Shown here: positions 1 to 7,725 of the stretch, piece by piece
Numbering within the stretch: position 1 is the first letter of the stretch
How the letters are laid out: the number at the start of each line of letters is the position of its first letter
NCBI GenBank assembly: GCA_045646965.1
Contig: JAZRLR010000032.1
Coordinates: 1 to 18,572, forward strand
Direction: 5' to 3'
Source of the DNA: HGM04593 sp045646965
Lineage (GTDB): Bacteria; Bacteroidota; Bacteroidia; Bacteroidales; Bacteroidaceae
DNA: 18,572 bases
Translations under genes and position numbers: made by a program
The notes under the pieces: generated by a model
Told to the model about the DNA's origin: nothing
What the model saw: the letters and a program-made list of their open reading frames with translations, nothing else
Databases searched by the model: none

Positions 1-373
1 ATATTCCTCACTGCTGCCTCCCGTAGGAGTCTGGACCGTGTCTCAGTTCCAGTGTGGGGGACCTTCCTCTCAGAACCCCTATTCATCGTTGGCTAGGTGG
101 GCCGTTACCCCGCCTACTACCTAATGAAACGCATCCCCATCTTTCATCGCCGGAGCTTTCATATTGTTATCATGCAATCACAATATGTTATTCGGTATTA
201 ATCTCTCTTTCGAAAGGCTATCCCAATATGAAAGGCAGGTTGGATACGCGTTACTCACCCGTGCGCCGGTCGTTTCACCCGAAAAGCAAGCTTCTCAAAT
301 AAAACCCCTCGACTTGCATGTGTTAAGCCTGTAGCTAGCGTTCATCCTGAGCCAGGATCAAACTCTTCGTTGT
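1..373 (-). rRNA. 16S ribosomal RNA, 5' portion (partial)
   Basis: The reverse complement contains the universal 16S 5' sequence AGAGTTTGATCCTGGCTCAG (at 347-366) followed by the Bacteroidetes-type GATGAACGCTAGC. At the window edge lies the conserved ACTCCTACGGGAGGCAGCAG block, which corresponds to E. coli positions near 340. About the first 370 nt of the gene (V1-V2) are therefore present and the rest lies outside the window to the left. The mature 5' end is placed at 373 by alignment with E. coli, where AGAGTTTG begins at position 8; this end is approximate. The sequence is typical of Bacteroidales. The other rrn genes should follow beyond position 1. Confidence 0.97.
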
Positions 374-592
374 AAATTTTTATTTGAATCACTATAAGTG
401 ATATTGTCTATTTTGATACTGGCCGGAATTAAAAGTACATCAAATTATTTTGACGGTTCGTTTTTATTGTTCCTTACTTATACACAATTCTATAAAAGAA
501 TCGTACGTTGTACTGCTTGTCTGTATGGAATGTTTTCAAGGATCATCTTGCGTTTCAGGACCACTGTATTTGTTCGTTCCCGAAAGCGAGTG
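374..592 (-). other. rrn operon leader (5' external spacer)
   Basis: This is the untranslated stretch between the putative rRNA promoter and the mature 16S 5' end. It contains no credible gene on either strand. One perfect inverted repeat stands out close to the mature end: ATCACT-ATA-AGTGAT at 388-402, a 6-bp stem with a 3-nt loop. It may belong to the processing or antitermination structure of the leader. That role is inference, because the matching 3' spacer lies outside the window. Confidence 0.6.
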
Positions 593-622
593 CAAAGGTA
601 AGGCGATTTTTTGAACTACAAA
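593..622 (-). promoter_or_regulatory. rRNA operon promoter
   Basis: Read on the minus strand, TTTTG (623-619) is followed after 18 nt by TACCTTTG (600-593). This matches the Bacteroides primary sigma factor consensus TTTG / TAnnTTTG, with spacing one nucleotide shorter than usual. Transcription would start about 7 nt downstream, giving a leader of roughly 210 nt before 16S. Additional rrn promoters may exist further upstream, but I could not identify one clearly. Confidence 0.6.
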
Positions 623-1052
623 ACTATTTCGATATTTTTTTTCGAAAAAATGCAACTTTTTTATCATTTCCTTGTTTTTGGTATTATTTTTGAAATATTT
701 GTATCATTTTTGCAAACTTTGAGCATTTTTTAGTGGTAATCTTTTTTGCAGGCTACGAGAAAAAATTTTGCCCAAAGAGCATATTTTTTGCAGAAATAAA
801 AATAAAAGCGTGCTTTCTTTTTTGTAAGCGCGATAAAATGTATCTTCGCGAAGAGAAAAAAATGGGAATAATTTGAAAGTTCCTGCGGGCACAAACCGAA
901 ATTTAAAGCAAAAAAAGGAACTCCGGCCGGACATTTACAGCCAAAGAGGCGGCAAGGCCTCGCAAAAAAAATGAAGAACTGCCGAAAAAGTGACCAAATT
1001 ATTCCGCACAGGTTTTCGGGCCAAGATTTTTATACCTTATTATATATAATAT
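623..1052. other. AT-rich intergenic region between rrn promoter and dnaG
   Basis: About 430 nt without a believable gene: the only open frame of note, on the minus strand at 704-934, encodes a low-complexity Phe/Leu/Lys-rich peptide with no recognisable domain. The region is rich in A and T runs. Visible structure includes a perfect palindrome TCTTCGCGAAGA at 843-854, CCGGCCGG at 922-929, and a GAGGC...GCCTC hairpin at 945-960. It presumably holds the dnaG promoter and possibly an upstream activating AT-rich element for the rrn promoter. Confidence 0.5.
821..854 (+). promoter_or_regulatory. Possible dnaG promoter overlapped by a palindrome
   Basis: TTTG at 821-824 and TATCTTCG at 841-848 resemble the Bacteroides -33 and -7 elements. 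The 16-nt spacing is short of the usual 19-21, and the -7 box has C in place of the first G-proximal T. The perfect 12-bp palindrome TCTTCGCGAAGA (843-854) overlaps the -7 element and the likely start site. Transcription from here would give a leader of about 200 nt to dnaG. Weakly supported. Confidence 0.3.
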
Positions 1053-3059
1053 ATGCTGGACAGAAGCACAATTGAGCAGATAATGGACACCGCAAAGGTG
1101 GAAGAGGTGGTGGGTGATTTTGTCGCGCTGCGCAAACGCGGCGTGAATATGATAGGCATTTGCCCGTTTCACAACGAGAAAACTCCTTCGTTCACCGTGT
1201 CGCCGGCCAAGAACCTGTGGAAGTGTTTCGGTTGCGGCAAGGGAGGCAAGCCCGTACATTTTATTATGGAGCACGAGCAGCTGGGCTACTACGACGCGTT
1301 GCGATGGCTTGCAAAGAAATATAATATAGAGGTGCGCGAGCGCGAGCTCTCGAACGAAGAAAAGGAGCAGCAGAGCCTTCGCGAGAGCCTTTTTGTGATA
1401 AACCAGTACACGCAGCAGTTCTTCACCGACACGCTTTTCAACAGCGAGGAGGGCAAGGCCATCGGCCTGAACTATTTCCGTCACAGAGGGCTGAACGACG
1501 AAACGATTGCAAAATTCGGCCTGGGATACTCGCCCGAGAAGCGCGACGCGCTTGCCACAGCCGCCACAAAAGCCGGCTACAACAGCGAGCTGCTTGTGAA
1601 AAGTGGCGTGTGCTACAAAAGAGAGGACAGCCGCCTCACCGACCGTTTCTGGGGGCGATGCATATTCCCCGTACACACAATATCGGGAAAGATTGTGGCA
1701 TTTGGCGGCCGCATACTGCAAAACAACCCCAAAGCCGCAAAATATGTAAACTCGCCCGAGTCGGACATATATCACAAGAGCGACCACCTGTATGGCCTCT
1801 ACTTTGCAAAGCAGGCCATAATGCAGAAGGACCGCTGCATACTTGTAGAGGGTTACCTCGATGTAATTTCTATGTATCAGGCGGGTATAAAGAACGTGGT
1901 AGCCTCATCGGGCACCTCGCTCACCACAGGACAGATAAAGCTTATACACCGCTTCACAAATAACGTCACACTCATATACGACGGCGACAAGGCGGGCATA
2001 AAAGCATCGCTGCGCGGAACAGATATGCTGCTCGAGGAGGGAATGAACATAAACGTAGTGCTTCTGCCCGACGGAGAAGACCCCGACAGTTATGCACAGA
2101 GCCACAGCACCGAGGAGGTTGAGGAGTATATCAACCGAAACAAGGTCGATTTCATACGCTTTAAGACAAACCTGCTGCTCGACGACGTGGGCGAGGACCC
2201 CGTGGCACGTGCCAACCTCATTGGCGACATTGTAAAGAGCATCGCCGTGATACCTAACGACATTTTGCGCAGCGAATACATAAAAAAGTGCAGCGAGATG
2301 CTCAATGTAAAGGAGGAACTGCTCGTGAAGGAGACCGCCAAGATAAGAATGAAGCGTAACGAAGAACTGCACAAAAGACAGCAGAGCGGCGACAGAGAGG
2401 CGGCACAGACCACGACCGAGAGTCCCGCAGCACCCGAGGAATTCCAGAAAAACATCATAGAGGAGTATGCCGGAAACGCCCTGCACAACAAAGAAAGAAC
2501 TATAATACAGTTTATGCTGCGCAACGGCGACAAACTGCTGCAAGTGCCCGAAAACAAGGCGACAGAAACACCCGCTTTCACCGAAACGGTTATTTCGCAC
2601 CTCTACTACTCGTTCACCGACGACGGCATAGAGATGAGCCACCCGCTCTACCGCCGCATTTTCGAAGAGGCCACACAGCACGCAAGTGATATAAACTTCA
2701 ACCCCGAGCGACACTTTCTCGCCCACCCCGACAGCGAAATATCGCGCCTGGCGGCCGACCTGTGCGGCGACAGATACATATTGAGCAACCTCTTTGCCAA
2801 GCAGGCCGCCGAGGAGGAACGCAACGAAATGGCCATTCTTTTTGAGCAGACGACACGCCTCACCATAGCCTACAAGCACAGCATTATAGACGAGATGCTC
2901 AAAGAGACGATGAACCGTATGAAAGACCCCGCCACGATGGCCGACTCGCAAAAGGCTATGGAACTGATGGAGAACTTCAAGTTCCTGAAGGAGACACAGC
3001 AGGCGCTGAACAACCTGCTGCAGCACTACGGATTCGGCTCGGCTGCCCTGAACGTGTAG
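1053..3059 (+). CDS. dnaG: DNA primase DnaG
   Basis: Synthesises the RNA primers for replication, acting with the DnaB helicase at the fork. The 668-residue product has the expected architecture. An N-terminal CHC2 zinc-binding domain has ligands C37, H40, C58 and C61 (CPFH ... CFGC). The catalytic core with TOPRIM fold shows VEGYLD near residues 264-269 (catalytic Glu) and YDGDKAG near 308-314 (metal-binding Asp pair). A more variable C-terminal helicase-interaction region of about 200 residues is rich in charged residues. Length fits Bacteroidetes primases. The start ATG at 1053 gives the usual MLDRSTIEQI-type N-terminus with no alternative nearby. It is alone on this strand and converges with the folE operon. 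Confidence 0.97.
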   Translation: MLDRSTIEQIMDTAKVEEVVGDFVALRKRGVNMIGICPFHNEKTPSFTVSPAKNLWKCFGCGKGGKPVHFIMEHEQLGYYDALRWLAKKYNIEVRERELSNEEKEQQSLRESLFVINQYTQQFFTDTLFNSEEGKAIGLNYFRHRGLNDETIAKFGLGYSPEKRDALATAATKAGYNSELLVKSGVCYKREDSRLTDRFWGRCIFPVHTISGKIVAFGGRILQNNPKAAKYVNSPESDIYHKSDHLYGLYFAKQAIMQKDRCILVEGYLDVISMYQAGIKNVVASSGTSLTTGQIKLIHRFTNNVTLIYDGDKAGIKASLRGTDMLLEEGMNINVVLLPDGEDPDSYAQSHSTEEVEEYINRNKVDFIRFKTNLLLDDVGEDPVARANLIGDIVKSIAVIPNDILRSEYIKKCSEMLNVKEELLVKETAKIRMKRNEELHKRQQSGDREAAQTTTESPAAPEEFQKNIIEEYAGNALHNKERTIIQFMLRNGDKLLQVPENKATETPAFTETVISHLYYSFTDDGIEMSHPLYRRIFEEATQHASDINFNPERHFLAHPDSEISRLAADLCGDRYILSNLFAKQAAEEERNEMAILFEQTTRLTIAYKHSIIDEMLKETMNRMKDPATMADSQKAMELMENFKFLKETQQALNNLLQHYGFGSAALNV

Positions 3060-3074
3060 CACACCTTCCCACGC

Positions 3075-3111
3075 AATAAAAAATAGGTTGCTGCCCGCGG
3101 GCAGCAACCTA
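3075..3111 (-). terminator. Palindromic terminator between dnaG and folE
   Basis: Two perfectly complementary 14-nt arms meet without a spacer: TAGGTTGCTGCCCG at 3084-3097 and its exact complement at 3098-3111. In RNA this forms a GC-rich hairpin. On the minus strand it is followed directly by TTTTTTATT (3083-3075), the hallmark of an intrinsic terminator for the folE operon. On the plus strand the following bases (CCTTATTAA) are a poor U-tract, so dnaG termination here is possible but weaker. Confidence 0.85.
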
Positions 3112-3135
3112 CCTTATTAATATATAGTACAAGAA

Positions 3136-3711
3136 CTATCGGTTGCGCAAGAGATTCATAAACTCCTCGCGCGTCTTTGCCTGATTGAAAGCACCGCAAA
3201 AATCGGATGTAGTGGTGATAGAATTCTGCTTTTTTATGCCGCGCATCTGCATACACAGGTGCTGCGCCTCCACCACAACCATAACACCCAGGGGATTGAG
3301 AGTTGCCTGAATACACTCTTTTATCTGCAAGGTGAGCCTCTCCTGAACCTGCAAGCGACGGGCAAAAGCATCTACCACACGGGCAATCTTGCTCAAGCCT
3401 GTTATGTAGCCGTTGGGGATATAAGCAACGTGCACCTTGCCGAAGAAAGGCAACATATGGTGCTCGCACAAAGAATAGAAATCTATATCTTTCACAATAA
3501 CCATCTGGCTGTAGTCCTCCTTGAACATTGCACCGCGCAAAATAGCCTCGGGGTCTTCGTTGTAACCCGCTGTAGCCTCGAGCATAGCACGCGCCACTCT
3601 GTCGGGGGTGTTCACAAGCCCTTCGCGCGAGGTATCTTCGCCTATCGCTGTCAGCATACCGTGGCAGCTGCGCATAATCATCTCCTTGGCCTTTTCTGTG
3701 TCCTGTAACAT
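3136..3711 (-). CDS. folE: GTP cyclohydrolase I FolE
   Basis: Converts GTP to 7,8-dihydroneopterin triphosphate, the entry step to tetrahydrofolate and also to the queuosine precursor preQ0. The 191-residue protein has the type I zinc site C82, H85 and C153 (E. coli Cys110, His113, Cys181) with the catalytic H84 in the CEHHMLPFFGKVHVAYIP block. It also has the conserved GLSKIARVV segment and the C-terminal RGIKKQNSITTTS region. It is the last gene of the minus-strand operon, 15 nt after the SPOR gene, and is followed by the palindromic terminator. folK and queA in the same window act downstream in the folate and queuosine routes it supplies. Confidence 0.97.
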   Translation of the reverse strand: MLQDTEKAKEMIMRSCHGMLTAIGEDTSREGLVNTPDRVARAMLEATAGYNEDPEAILRGAMFKEDYSQMVIVKDIDFYSLCEHHMLPFFGKVHVAYIPNGYITGLSKIARVVDAFARRLQVQERLTLQIKECIQATLNPLGVMVVVEAQHLCMQMRGIKKQNSITTTSDFCGAFNQAKTREEFMNLLRNR

Positions 3712-3726
3712 TTTTACTGAAAATTT

Positions 3727-4161
3727 TTAATAAGGCAGGTTTATCAAAGTCTTTCTGACCGATATTTCACGGAATTTTCTTGTAGCCTTGAGCTTGTACA
3801 TAACAGCCTCGGCCTCTTCGCGTGTGCGATAGTCGCCATACTGACAAGAGCGTATGGGGGATTCAAACACCACATACACCTCGGCACCGGGGAAATTATC
3901 GCGCATATATTTGGCCCATTTGTTTGCCTCGTCGCGCGCACTGCGGGAGTTATTACCCGAGTAGACCATCACACGATAGCCCTCGACCTGCGTTGTCTTT
4001 TGAGCCATCTTGCCCATAAGACTGTCGAGACGGGCAGGCTGATTGACACGCACCGTGCCGTGCCCCTGCTCCACGCGCTGCAGTTCATCGACAATAGTGT
4101 TCTGTGCCGCTGCATAGAGGGCACAGAACATTATTGCAAATAGTATCGATACTCTTTTCAT
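3727..4161 (-). CDS. Secreted SPOR-domain protein
   Basis: A 144-residue protein with an N-terminal signal peptide (MKRVSILFAIMFCALYAAAQ, cleavage likely after AAA/Q) and a C-terminal SPOR-like domain from about residue 60: GYRVMVYSGNN, an alpha-helical region with NKWAKYMRDNFPG, then VYVVFESP and a QYGDYRTREEAEAVMYKLK segment. SPOR domains bind denuded peptidoglycan glycan strands, so a periplasmic cell-wall or division role is inferred. I start at ATG 4161; a TTG at 4164 is in frame but less likely. It begins 3 nt after the tpiA stop codon. The exact role is unknown. Confidence 0.85.
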   Translation of the reverse strand: MKRVSILFAIMFCALYAAAQNTIVDELQRVEQGHGTVRVNQPARLDSLMGKMAQKTTQVEGYRVMVYSGNNSRSARDEANKWAKYMRDNFPGAEVYVVFESPIRSCQYGDYRTREEAEAVMYKLKATRKFREISVRKTLINLPY

Positions 4162-4164
4162 CAA

Positions 4165-4923
4165 TTACTTGAATGCGTCGATGATTCCTTTGAAGTCGGC
4201 AACCTTGAGAGCTGCACCACCGATGAGACCACCGTCTACGTTGGGGTTGGCGAAGAGCTCTTTTGCGTTACTGGGCTTGCAGCTACCGCCGTAGAGGATA
4301 GATGTGTTATCGGCTACCTCGTTGCCATATTTCTCGGCAATTGTAGAGCGGATGTAAGCGTGAATCTCCTCGGCCTGCTCGGGTGTAGCTGTCAAGCCTG
4401 TACCGATAGCCCAAACGGGCTCGTAAGCCAAGATGATTTTTGAGAAATCCTCGGCAGAAAGGTCGTAGAGTGAACCTGCGAGCTGGTTGTAAACAACCTC
4501 GTTCTGGATACCCTGCTCACGCTCCTCTTTTACCTCACCGATGCAGAAGATAGGTGTGAGGCCGTTGGCAAGAGCGAGCTGTACTTTCTCCTTGAGAATC
4601 TCGGCTGTCTCGCCATAGTAAGCGCGACGCTCCGAGTGACCAAGAATTACATACTGTGCACCTGTTGAAGCAACCATAGATGCAGAAACCTCACCTGTGT
4701 AAGCACCCGATACTTTGTCGGCGCAGTTCTCGGCACCTACACCGATGATTGAAGAATCTACGATGGGAGTTACCGATGCAAGGTGGATGAAGGGTGTGCA
4801 GATTACTACATCACAGTTGGGTTTGTCGGCTGTCAAAGCCTCGTTGAGCTCTTTTGCAAGAGCGATGCCCTCTTGAAGATTCATATTCATCTTCCAGTTT
4901 CCGGCTACAATGTTCTTTCTCAT
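4165..4923 (-). CDS. tpiA: Triosephosphate isomerase
   Basis: Interconverts dihydroxyacetone phosphate and glyceraldehyde 3-phosphate in glycolysis and gluconeogenesis. The 252-residue TIM barrel has all catalytic residues: K11 in AGNWKMN, H96 in ILGHSERR and E168 in AYEPVWAIGTG. It also has the phosphate-binding loops YGGSC and GGLIGGAAL near the C-terminus. Length and N-terminus are standard. It lies in a conserved Bacteroidales order between the DoxX-type protein and the SPOR protein, with 30 nt upstream and 3 nt downstream. Confidence 0.98.
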   Translation of the reverse strand: MRKNIVAGNWKMNMNLQEGIALAKELNEALTADKPNCDVVICTPFIHLASVTPIVDSSIIGVGAENCADKVSGAYTGEVSASMVASTGAQYVILGHSERRAYYGETAEILKEKVQLALANGLTPIFCIGEVKEEREQGIQNEVVYNQLAGSLYDLSAEDFSKIILAYEPVWAIGTGLTATPEQAEEIHAYIRSTIAEKYGNEVADNTSILYGGSCKPSNAKELFANPNVDGGLIGGAALKVADFKGIIDAFK

Positions 4924-4953
4924 TTTAATTTAAATTTAAAAGGTTTATATTAA

Positions 4954-6240
4954 TTAAATATCACTATTTTCACTCTTTTTCTCTTTTTTCTTTTCGCCCG
5001 AAAACATATCGGTGAAAAGAATGAATGCCAGCGGCAAGGCAAACAGCAGAAGCCAGAAGCGCCACCCGCGCATCACATTTACATAACTCTTGTCGTAGCT
5101 CTCACCCGCCTGACGTGCGTCGGTGAGACTATCGACGTGGGGTGCGTCGGTTATATTCCATTTAGCCATAACACGGCCGTCCTTCACAAGCAGAAGCCCG
5201 GGGTTGGCACGCACCATTGTCTTGAGCATCGACGCATCGGCCCACAGGAATGAGTATTCGGCGCCTGTGCGCTTGCGCCACAGAGCGACGCTCTCGGGCG
5301 ACGATGCCGTTGCCGCATAAAAGGCGAGGCCGCTCTCACGACAAAAGTCGTAAAGGTCGTTTATCTTGTCTACCCTGCTCTCGTCGGCCTCCTCAATGGA
5401 CTCTATCGCAAGCAGAGCCACATAGCCCGTGTCGGCAAGTATCTCCTCGGCATAGTCCTCGTCGGTGACAAGGTCGATGAACGAGAAATCACCTATAGCA
5501 GCCACACGCGCCGGGCTCACCAGTTTATTGCGACTGCCTATGTAGCTCCACGAGCTGTCGGGCAATGCGTCGGTAGAAAACTCGCGCTGCACACCCTCTT
5601 TCTCATACACCGCCACACTCTCGTAGACCGAAGGCTTGTCGGTGACAGCGTCGCGCAGGTCAGTGCCCACGGCAAAGGAGCCGAAGTCTATCACCGGCAG
5701 GTGCAAAAGGCTCATACCCTCGACAAGCACTACATAAAAGACTGCAAAGAGCACTGCCATCCAGCGGTTGCGGTCGCTTATGCGGCGTTTATACAACTCG
5801 CTGTTAAAACAGATAACCGACGCTGCTACAAGCAGAAAAAGGTTCTTGGCAAATGTCTCCCAATTGGTGAGATAAAAAGCATTGCCAAAGCAACCGCAGT
5901 CGGGCACAGGGTTTTCTATGGCCACATAGAGCGTGAGAGGTGTGTAGACAAGCATTGCCACAAACACAAACACCGCCACAAAACGGCGATACACCCCCGT
6001 GAGCAGGAAAAAGCCCGCGAGGAACTCGAGTGCCACAGACAATATCGCCACTGAAAGTATACAGAAGTCGGGCAACTGCACAATATCGAGTGCAACCGAA
6101 TACTCCTTGAGCTTGTAAAAAAAGCCCATAGGATCGACGGCCTTCACAAAGCCCGACACCATAAACACAATTGCCAACAAAACACGGCAGGCATTTGTCA
6201 GCAACGACAGGAGCAATATTTTTTTAGTCGGCGATACCAT
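4954..6240 (-). CDS. DoxX/MauE-type membrane protein with thioredoxin-like C-terminal region (BT_3928 family)
   Basis: A 428-residue inner-membrane protein. The N-terminal 165 residues carry about five hydrophobic segments and the DoxX/MauE-type features: ACRVLLAIVFMVSGFVKAVDP early on and PDCGCFGNAF near residue 113, whose CxC pair is characteristic of MauE-like quinone/thiol redox proteins. A soluble region of about 200 residues follows, with a thioredoxin-like fold signature (ASMLKTMVRANPGLLLVKDG, including the cis-Pro-like NPG) but no CxxC active site that I can see. A C-terminal membrane helix (WLLLFALPLAFILF) and a Lys/Glu tail end the protein. It overlaps the preceding DUF1599 gene by 17 bp, indicating translational coupling. 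Function is unproven; a role in envelope redox chemistry is inference. Confidence 0.85.
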   Translation of the reverse strand: MVSPTKKILLLSLLTNACRVLLAIVFMVSGFVKAVDPMGFFYKLKEYSVALDIVQLPDFCILSVAILSVALEFLAGFFLLTGVYRRFVAVFVFVAMLVYTPLTLYVAIENPVPDCGCFGNAFYLTNWETFAKNLFLLVAASVICFNSELYKRRISDRNRWMAVLFAVFYVVLVEGMSLLHLPVIDFGSFAVGTDLRDAVTDKPSVYESVAVYEKEGVQREFSTDALPDSSWSYIGSRNKLVSPARVAAIGDFSFIDLVTDEDYAEEILADTGYVALLAIESIEEADESRVDKINDLYDFCRESGLAFYAATASSPESVALWRKRTGAEYSFLWADASMLKTMVRANPGLLLVKDGRVMAKWNITDAPHVDSLTDARQAGESYDKSYVNVMRGWRFWLLLFALPLAFILFTDMFSGEKKKEKKSENSDI

Positions 6241-6766
6241 TCTTTATAAGACCGAACACCGCGTAGTTTATCATATCCATATAGTTGGCATCGACACCTT
6301 CGGAGACTTTTGTCTTGCCATCGAGCTCCTCTATCTGTTTTGTGCGCCAGATTTTTGTGAGGATGAGGTCGGTGTATGATGTCGTGCGCATTCCTCGCCA
6401 CGCCTCGTTGTAGTCGTGATTTTTCTTTTTCATAAGGTCGAGGGTTGTCTGCGCCATCTTGTCATAGAGAGCCATAGCTTCGTCGGGAGTTATGTCGCAC
6501 GAGTCGGCGTAACCGAGCGAGAGCTGCACAAGAGCTATTATGCCGTAGTTCACTATGCCTATGAGCTCGGAGTTTATATCCTCGCCCACAAGATTCTCGG
6601 CACCTGTCTCAAGGGTGCGTATGCGCTTGGCTTTTATGAATATCTGGTCGGTGAGCGACTCGGGACGCATTATGCGCCACGAAGCACCGTAGTCATATAG
6701 TTTCTTGCCGAACAGCTCGCGGCACACGGCAAGCACTTTCTCGAATTGTTTGTTTGTATCGTTCAT
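6224..6766 (-). CDS. DUF1599 family protein with internal duplication
   Basis: A 180-residue soluble protein matching the DUF1599 family of Bacteroidetes (related to the nucleotide-modification-associated Nmad1 group; the link is from memory). The sequence visibly consists of two copies of the same module. Residues ~20-85 carry KKLYDYGASWRIMR, LTDQIFIKAKRIRTLE and a final IVNYGIIALVQL. Residues ~113-178 carry KKNHDYNEAWRGMR, YTDLILTKIWRTKQIEE and MINYAVFGLIK. The shared pattern is DY..aWR.MR..s.TD.I..K..R...le ... i.NY....L. No enzymatic activity can be assigned. It begins 15 nt after the glycosyltransferase gene and overlaps the next gene by 17 bp. Confidence 0.85.
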   Translation of the reverse strand: MNDTNKQFEKVLAVCRELFGKKLYDYGASWRIMRPESLTDQIFIKAKRIRTLETGAENLVGEDINSELIGIVNYGIIALVQLSLGYADSCDITPDEAMALYDKMAQTTLDLMKKKNHDYNEAWRGMRTTSYTDLILTKIWRTKQIEELDGKTKVSEGVDANYMDMINYAVFGLIKNGIAD

Positions 6767-6781
6767 CGTTTCAAAATCTCT

Positions 6782-7522
6782 TTACTTGCGTTTGGGATAT
6801 TTCTTGAACCAGCTGCCCACCTTCAGCTTTATGACTCCGAAGAGCGCCTCGCTGAATATTCCGCCGCTCATCTTTGAGGTTCCGAGCACGCGGTTTACAA
6901 ATATCACGGGCACCTCTTTTATGCTGAAGCCGCACATATAGGTAGTGAATTTCATCTCTATCTGGAAGGCGTAACCCTTGAAACGTATGGAGTCGAGGTC
7001 GATAGTCTCGAGCACCTCGCGACGGTAGCAGTTGAAGCCGGCCGTGGTATCGTAGACGGGGAGCCTTGTAATGAAGCGCACATACTTGGATGCGAAATAG
7101 GACATAAGCACACGCCCCATAGGCCAGTTCACCACATTCACGCCTGTGACATAGCGGCTGCCCACCGAGAGGCCATACCCCTCCTTGGCGCAGGCGTCGT
7201 AGAGCAAAGGCACGTCGGCGGGGTTGTGCGAAAAGTCGGCATCCATCTCAAAGATATATTCATACCCCTGCTGCAAAGCCCATTTAAAGCCCGCTATATA
7301 GGCCGTGCCCAGCCCCAGCTTGCCCTCGCGCTCAATGAGATGCACCCTGCCTGCAAACTTTTGCTGCAAAGATTTCACTATCGCCGCGGTGCCGTCGGGC
7401 GAGCCGTCGTCCACCACAAGCACATCAAAGGAGTGCTCAAGAGCCATAAGAGCGAGAATCATCTTTTCGATGTTCTCCTTCTCGTTATATGTGGGAATTA
7501 TTATTACACTGTCGCTTTTCAT
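6782..7522 (-). CDS. GT2 polyprenol monophosphomannose (dolichol-phosphate mannose-like) synthase
   Basis: A family 2 glycosyltransferase expected to transfer a sugar, typically mannose, from a nucleotide sugar to polyprenyl phosphate at the inner face of the membrane. Visible motifs are VIIIPTYNEKENI at the N-terminus, VVDDGSPDGT, the metal-binding EMDADFSHNP (DxD) near residue 90, DTTAGFNCYRREVL, and GYAFQIEMKF. The C-terminal region is Lys-rich and lacks the membrane helices of longer homologues. I start at ATG 7522 (246 aa, MKSDSVIII); an in-frame upstream start at 7552 would add ten residues that do not resemble the family. It is the first gene of the operon and has a near-consensus promoter at 7569-7600. 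Confidence 0.92.
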   Translation of the reverse strand: MKSDSVIIIPTYNEKENIEKMILALMALEHSFDVLVVDDGSPDGTAAIVKSLQQKFAGRVHLIEREGKLGLGTAYIAGFKWALQQGYEYIFEMDADFSHNPADVPLLYDACAKEGYGLSVGSRYVTGVNVVNWPMGRVLMSYFASKYVRFITRLPVYDTTAGFNCYRREVLETIDLDSIRFKGYAFQIEMKFTTYMCGFSIKEVPVIFVNRVLGTSKMSGGIFSEALFGVIKLKVGSWFKKYPKRK

Positions 7523-7568
7523 AAACTTTTTAAACTGACGCCTGCAATGCACAAGGCATCACTTGTTA

Positions 7569-7600
7569 CAAAGGTATATCAAATCTCAAAATTTTTCAAA
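7569..7600 (-). promoter_or_regulatory. Promoter of the GT2-DUF1599-DoxX-tpiA-SPOR-folE operon
   Basis: On the minus strand TTTG (7600-7597) is followed by exactly 20 nt and TACCTTTG (7576-7569), a full match to the Bacteroides consensus. The start site would be near 7562, leaving about 40 nt of leader before ATG 7522. All six genes downstream are in tight array with no internal terminator visible, so this one promoter can serve the whole unit. Confidence 0.75.
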
Positions 7601-7665
7601 TTATATTCTGTAATATTATTTAATAATATAAATTATAGCGGGAGCGCGTGAAGAGAATCCCCCTT

Positions 7666-7699
7666 TTTGCCGTTTTTTCATTTTTTCTCACTATCTTCG
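7666..7699 (+). promoter_or_regulatory. Promoter of miaB
   Basis: TTTG at 7666-7669 and TATCTTCG at 7692-7699, spaced 22 nt, approximate the Bacteroides -33 and -7 elements. A start site near 7706 would give a leader of about 20 nt before the GTG at 7726. The promoter lies inside the stretch that a longest-frame call would translate as the miaB N-terminus, which argues for the shorter start. Confidence 0.5.
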
Positions 7700-7725
7700 C
7701 ACTCGTATATACAAAACAATCACAA

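Noticed and set aside
704..934. 76-codon minus-strand frame in the rrn-dnaG gap
   Set aside because: Phe/Leu/Lys low-complexity composition from AT-rich DNA, no domain, no promoter.
945..960. GAGGC/GCCTC hairpin as a terminator
   Set aside because: No T run in the correct place on either strand.
999..1787. Long minus-strand frame of 262 codons
   Set aside because: Antisense shadow of dnaG; composition rich in Val/Ala/Cys/His without family resemblance.
1905..3107. 400-codon minus-strand frame opposite dnaG
   Set aside because: Shadow of the dnaG codon pattern; the plus strand has clear primase motifs throughout.
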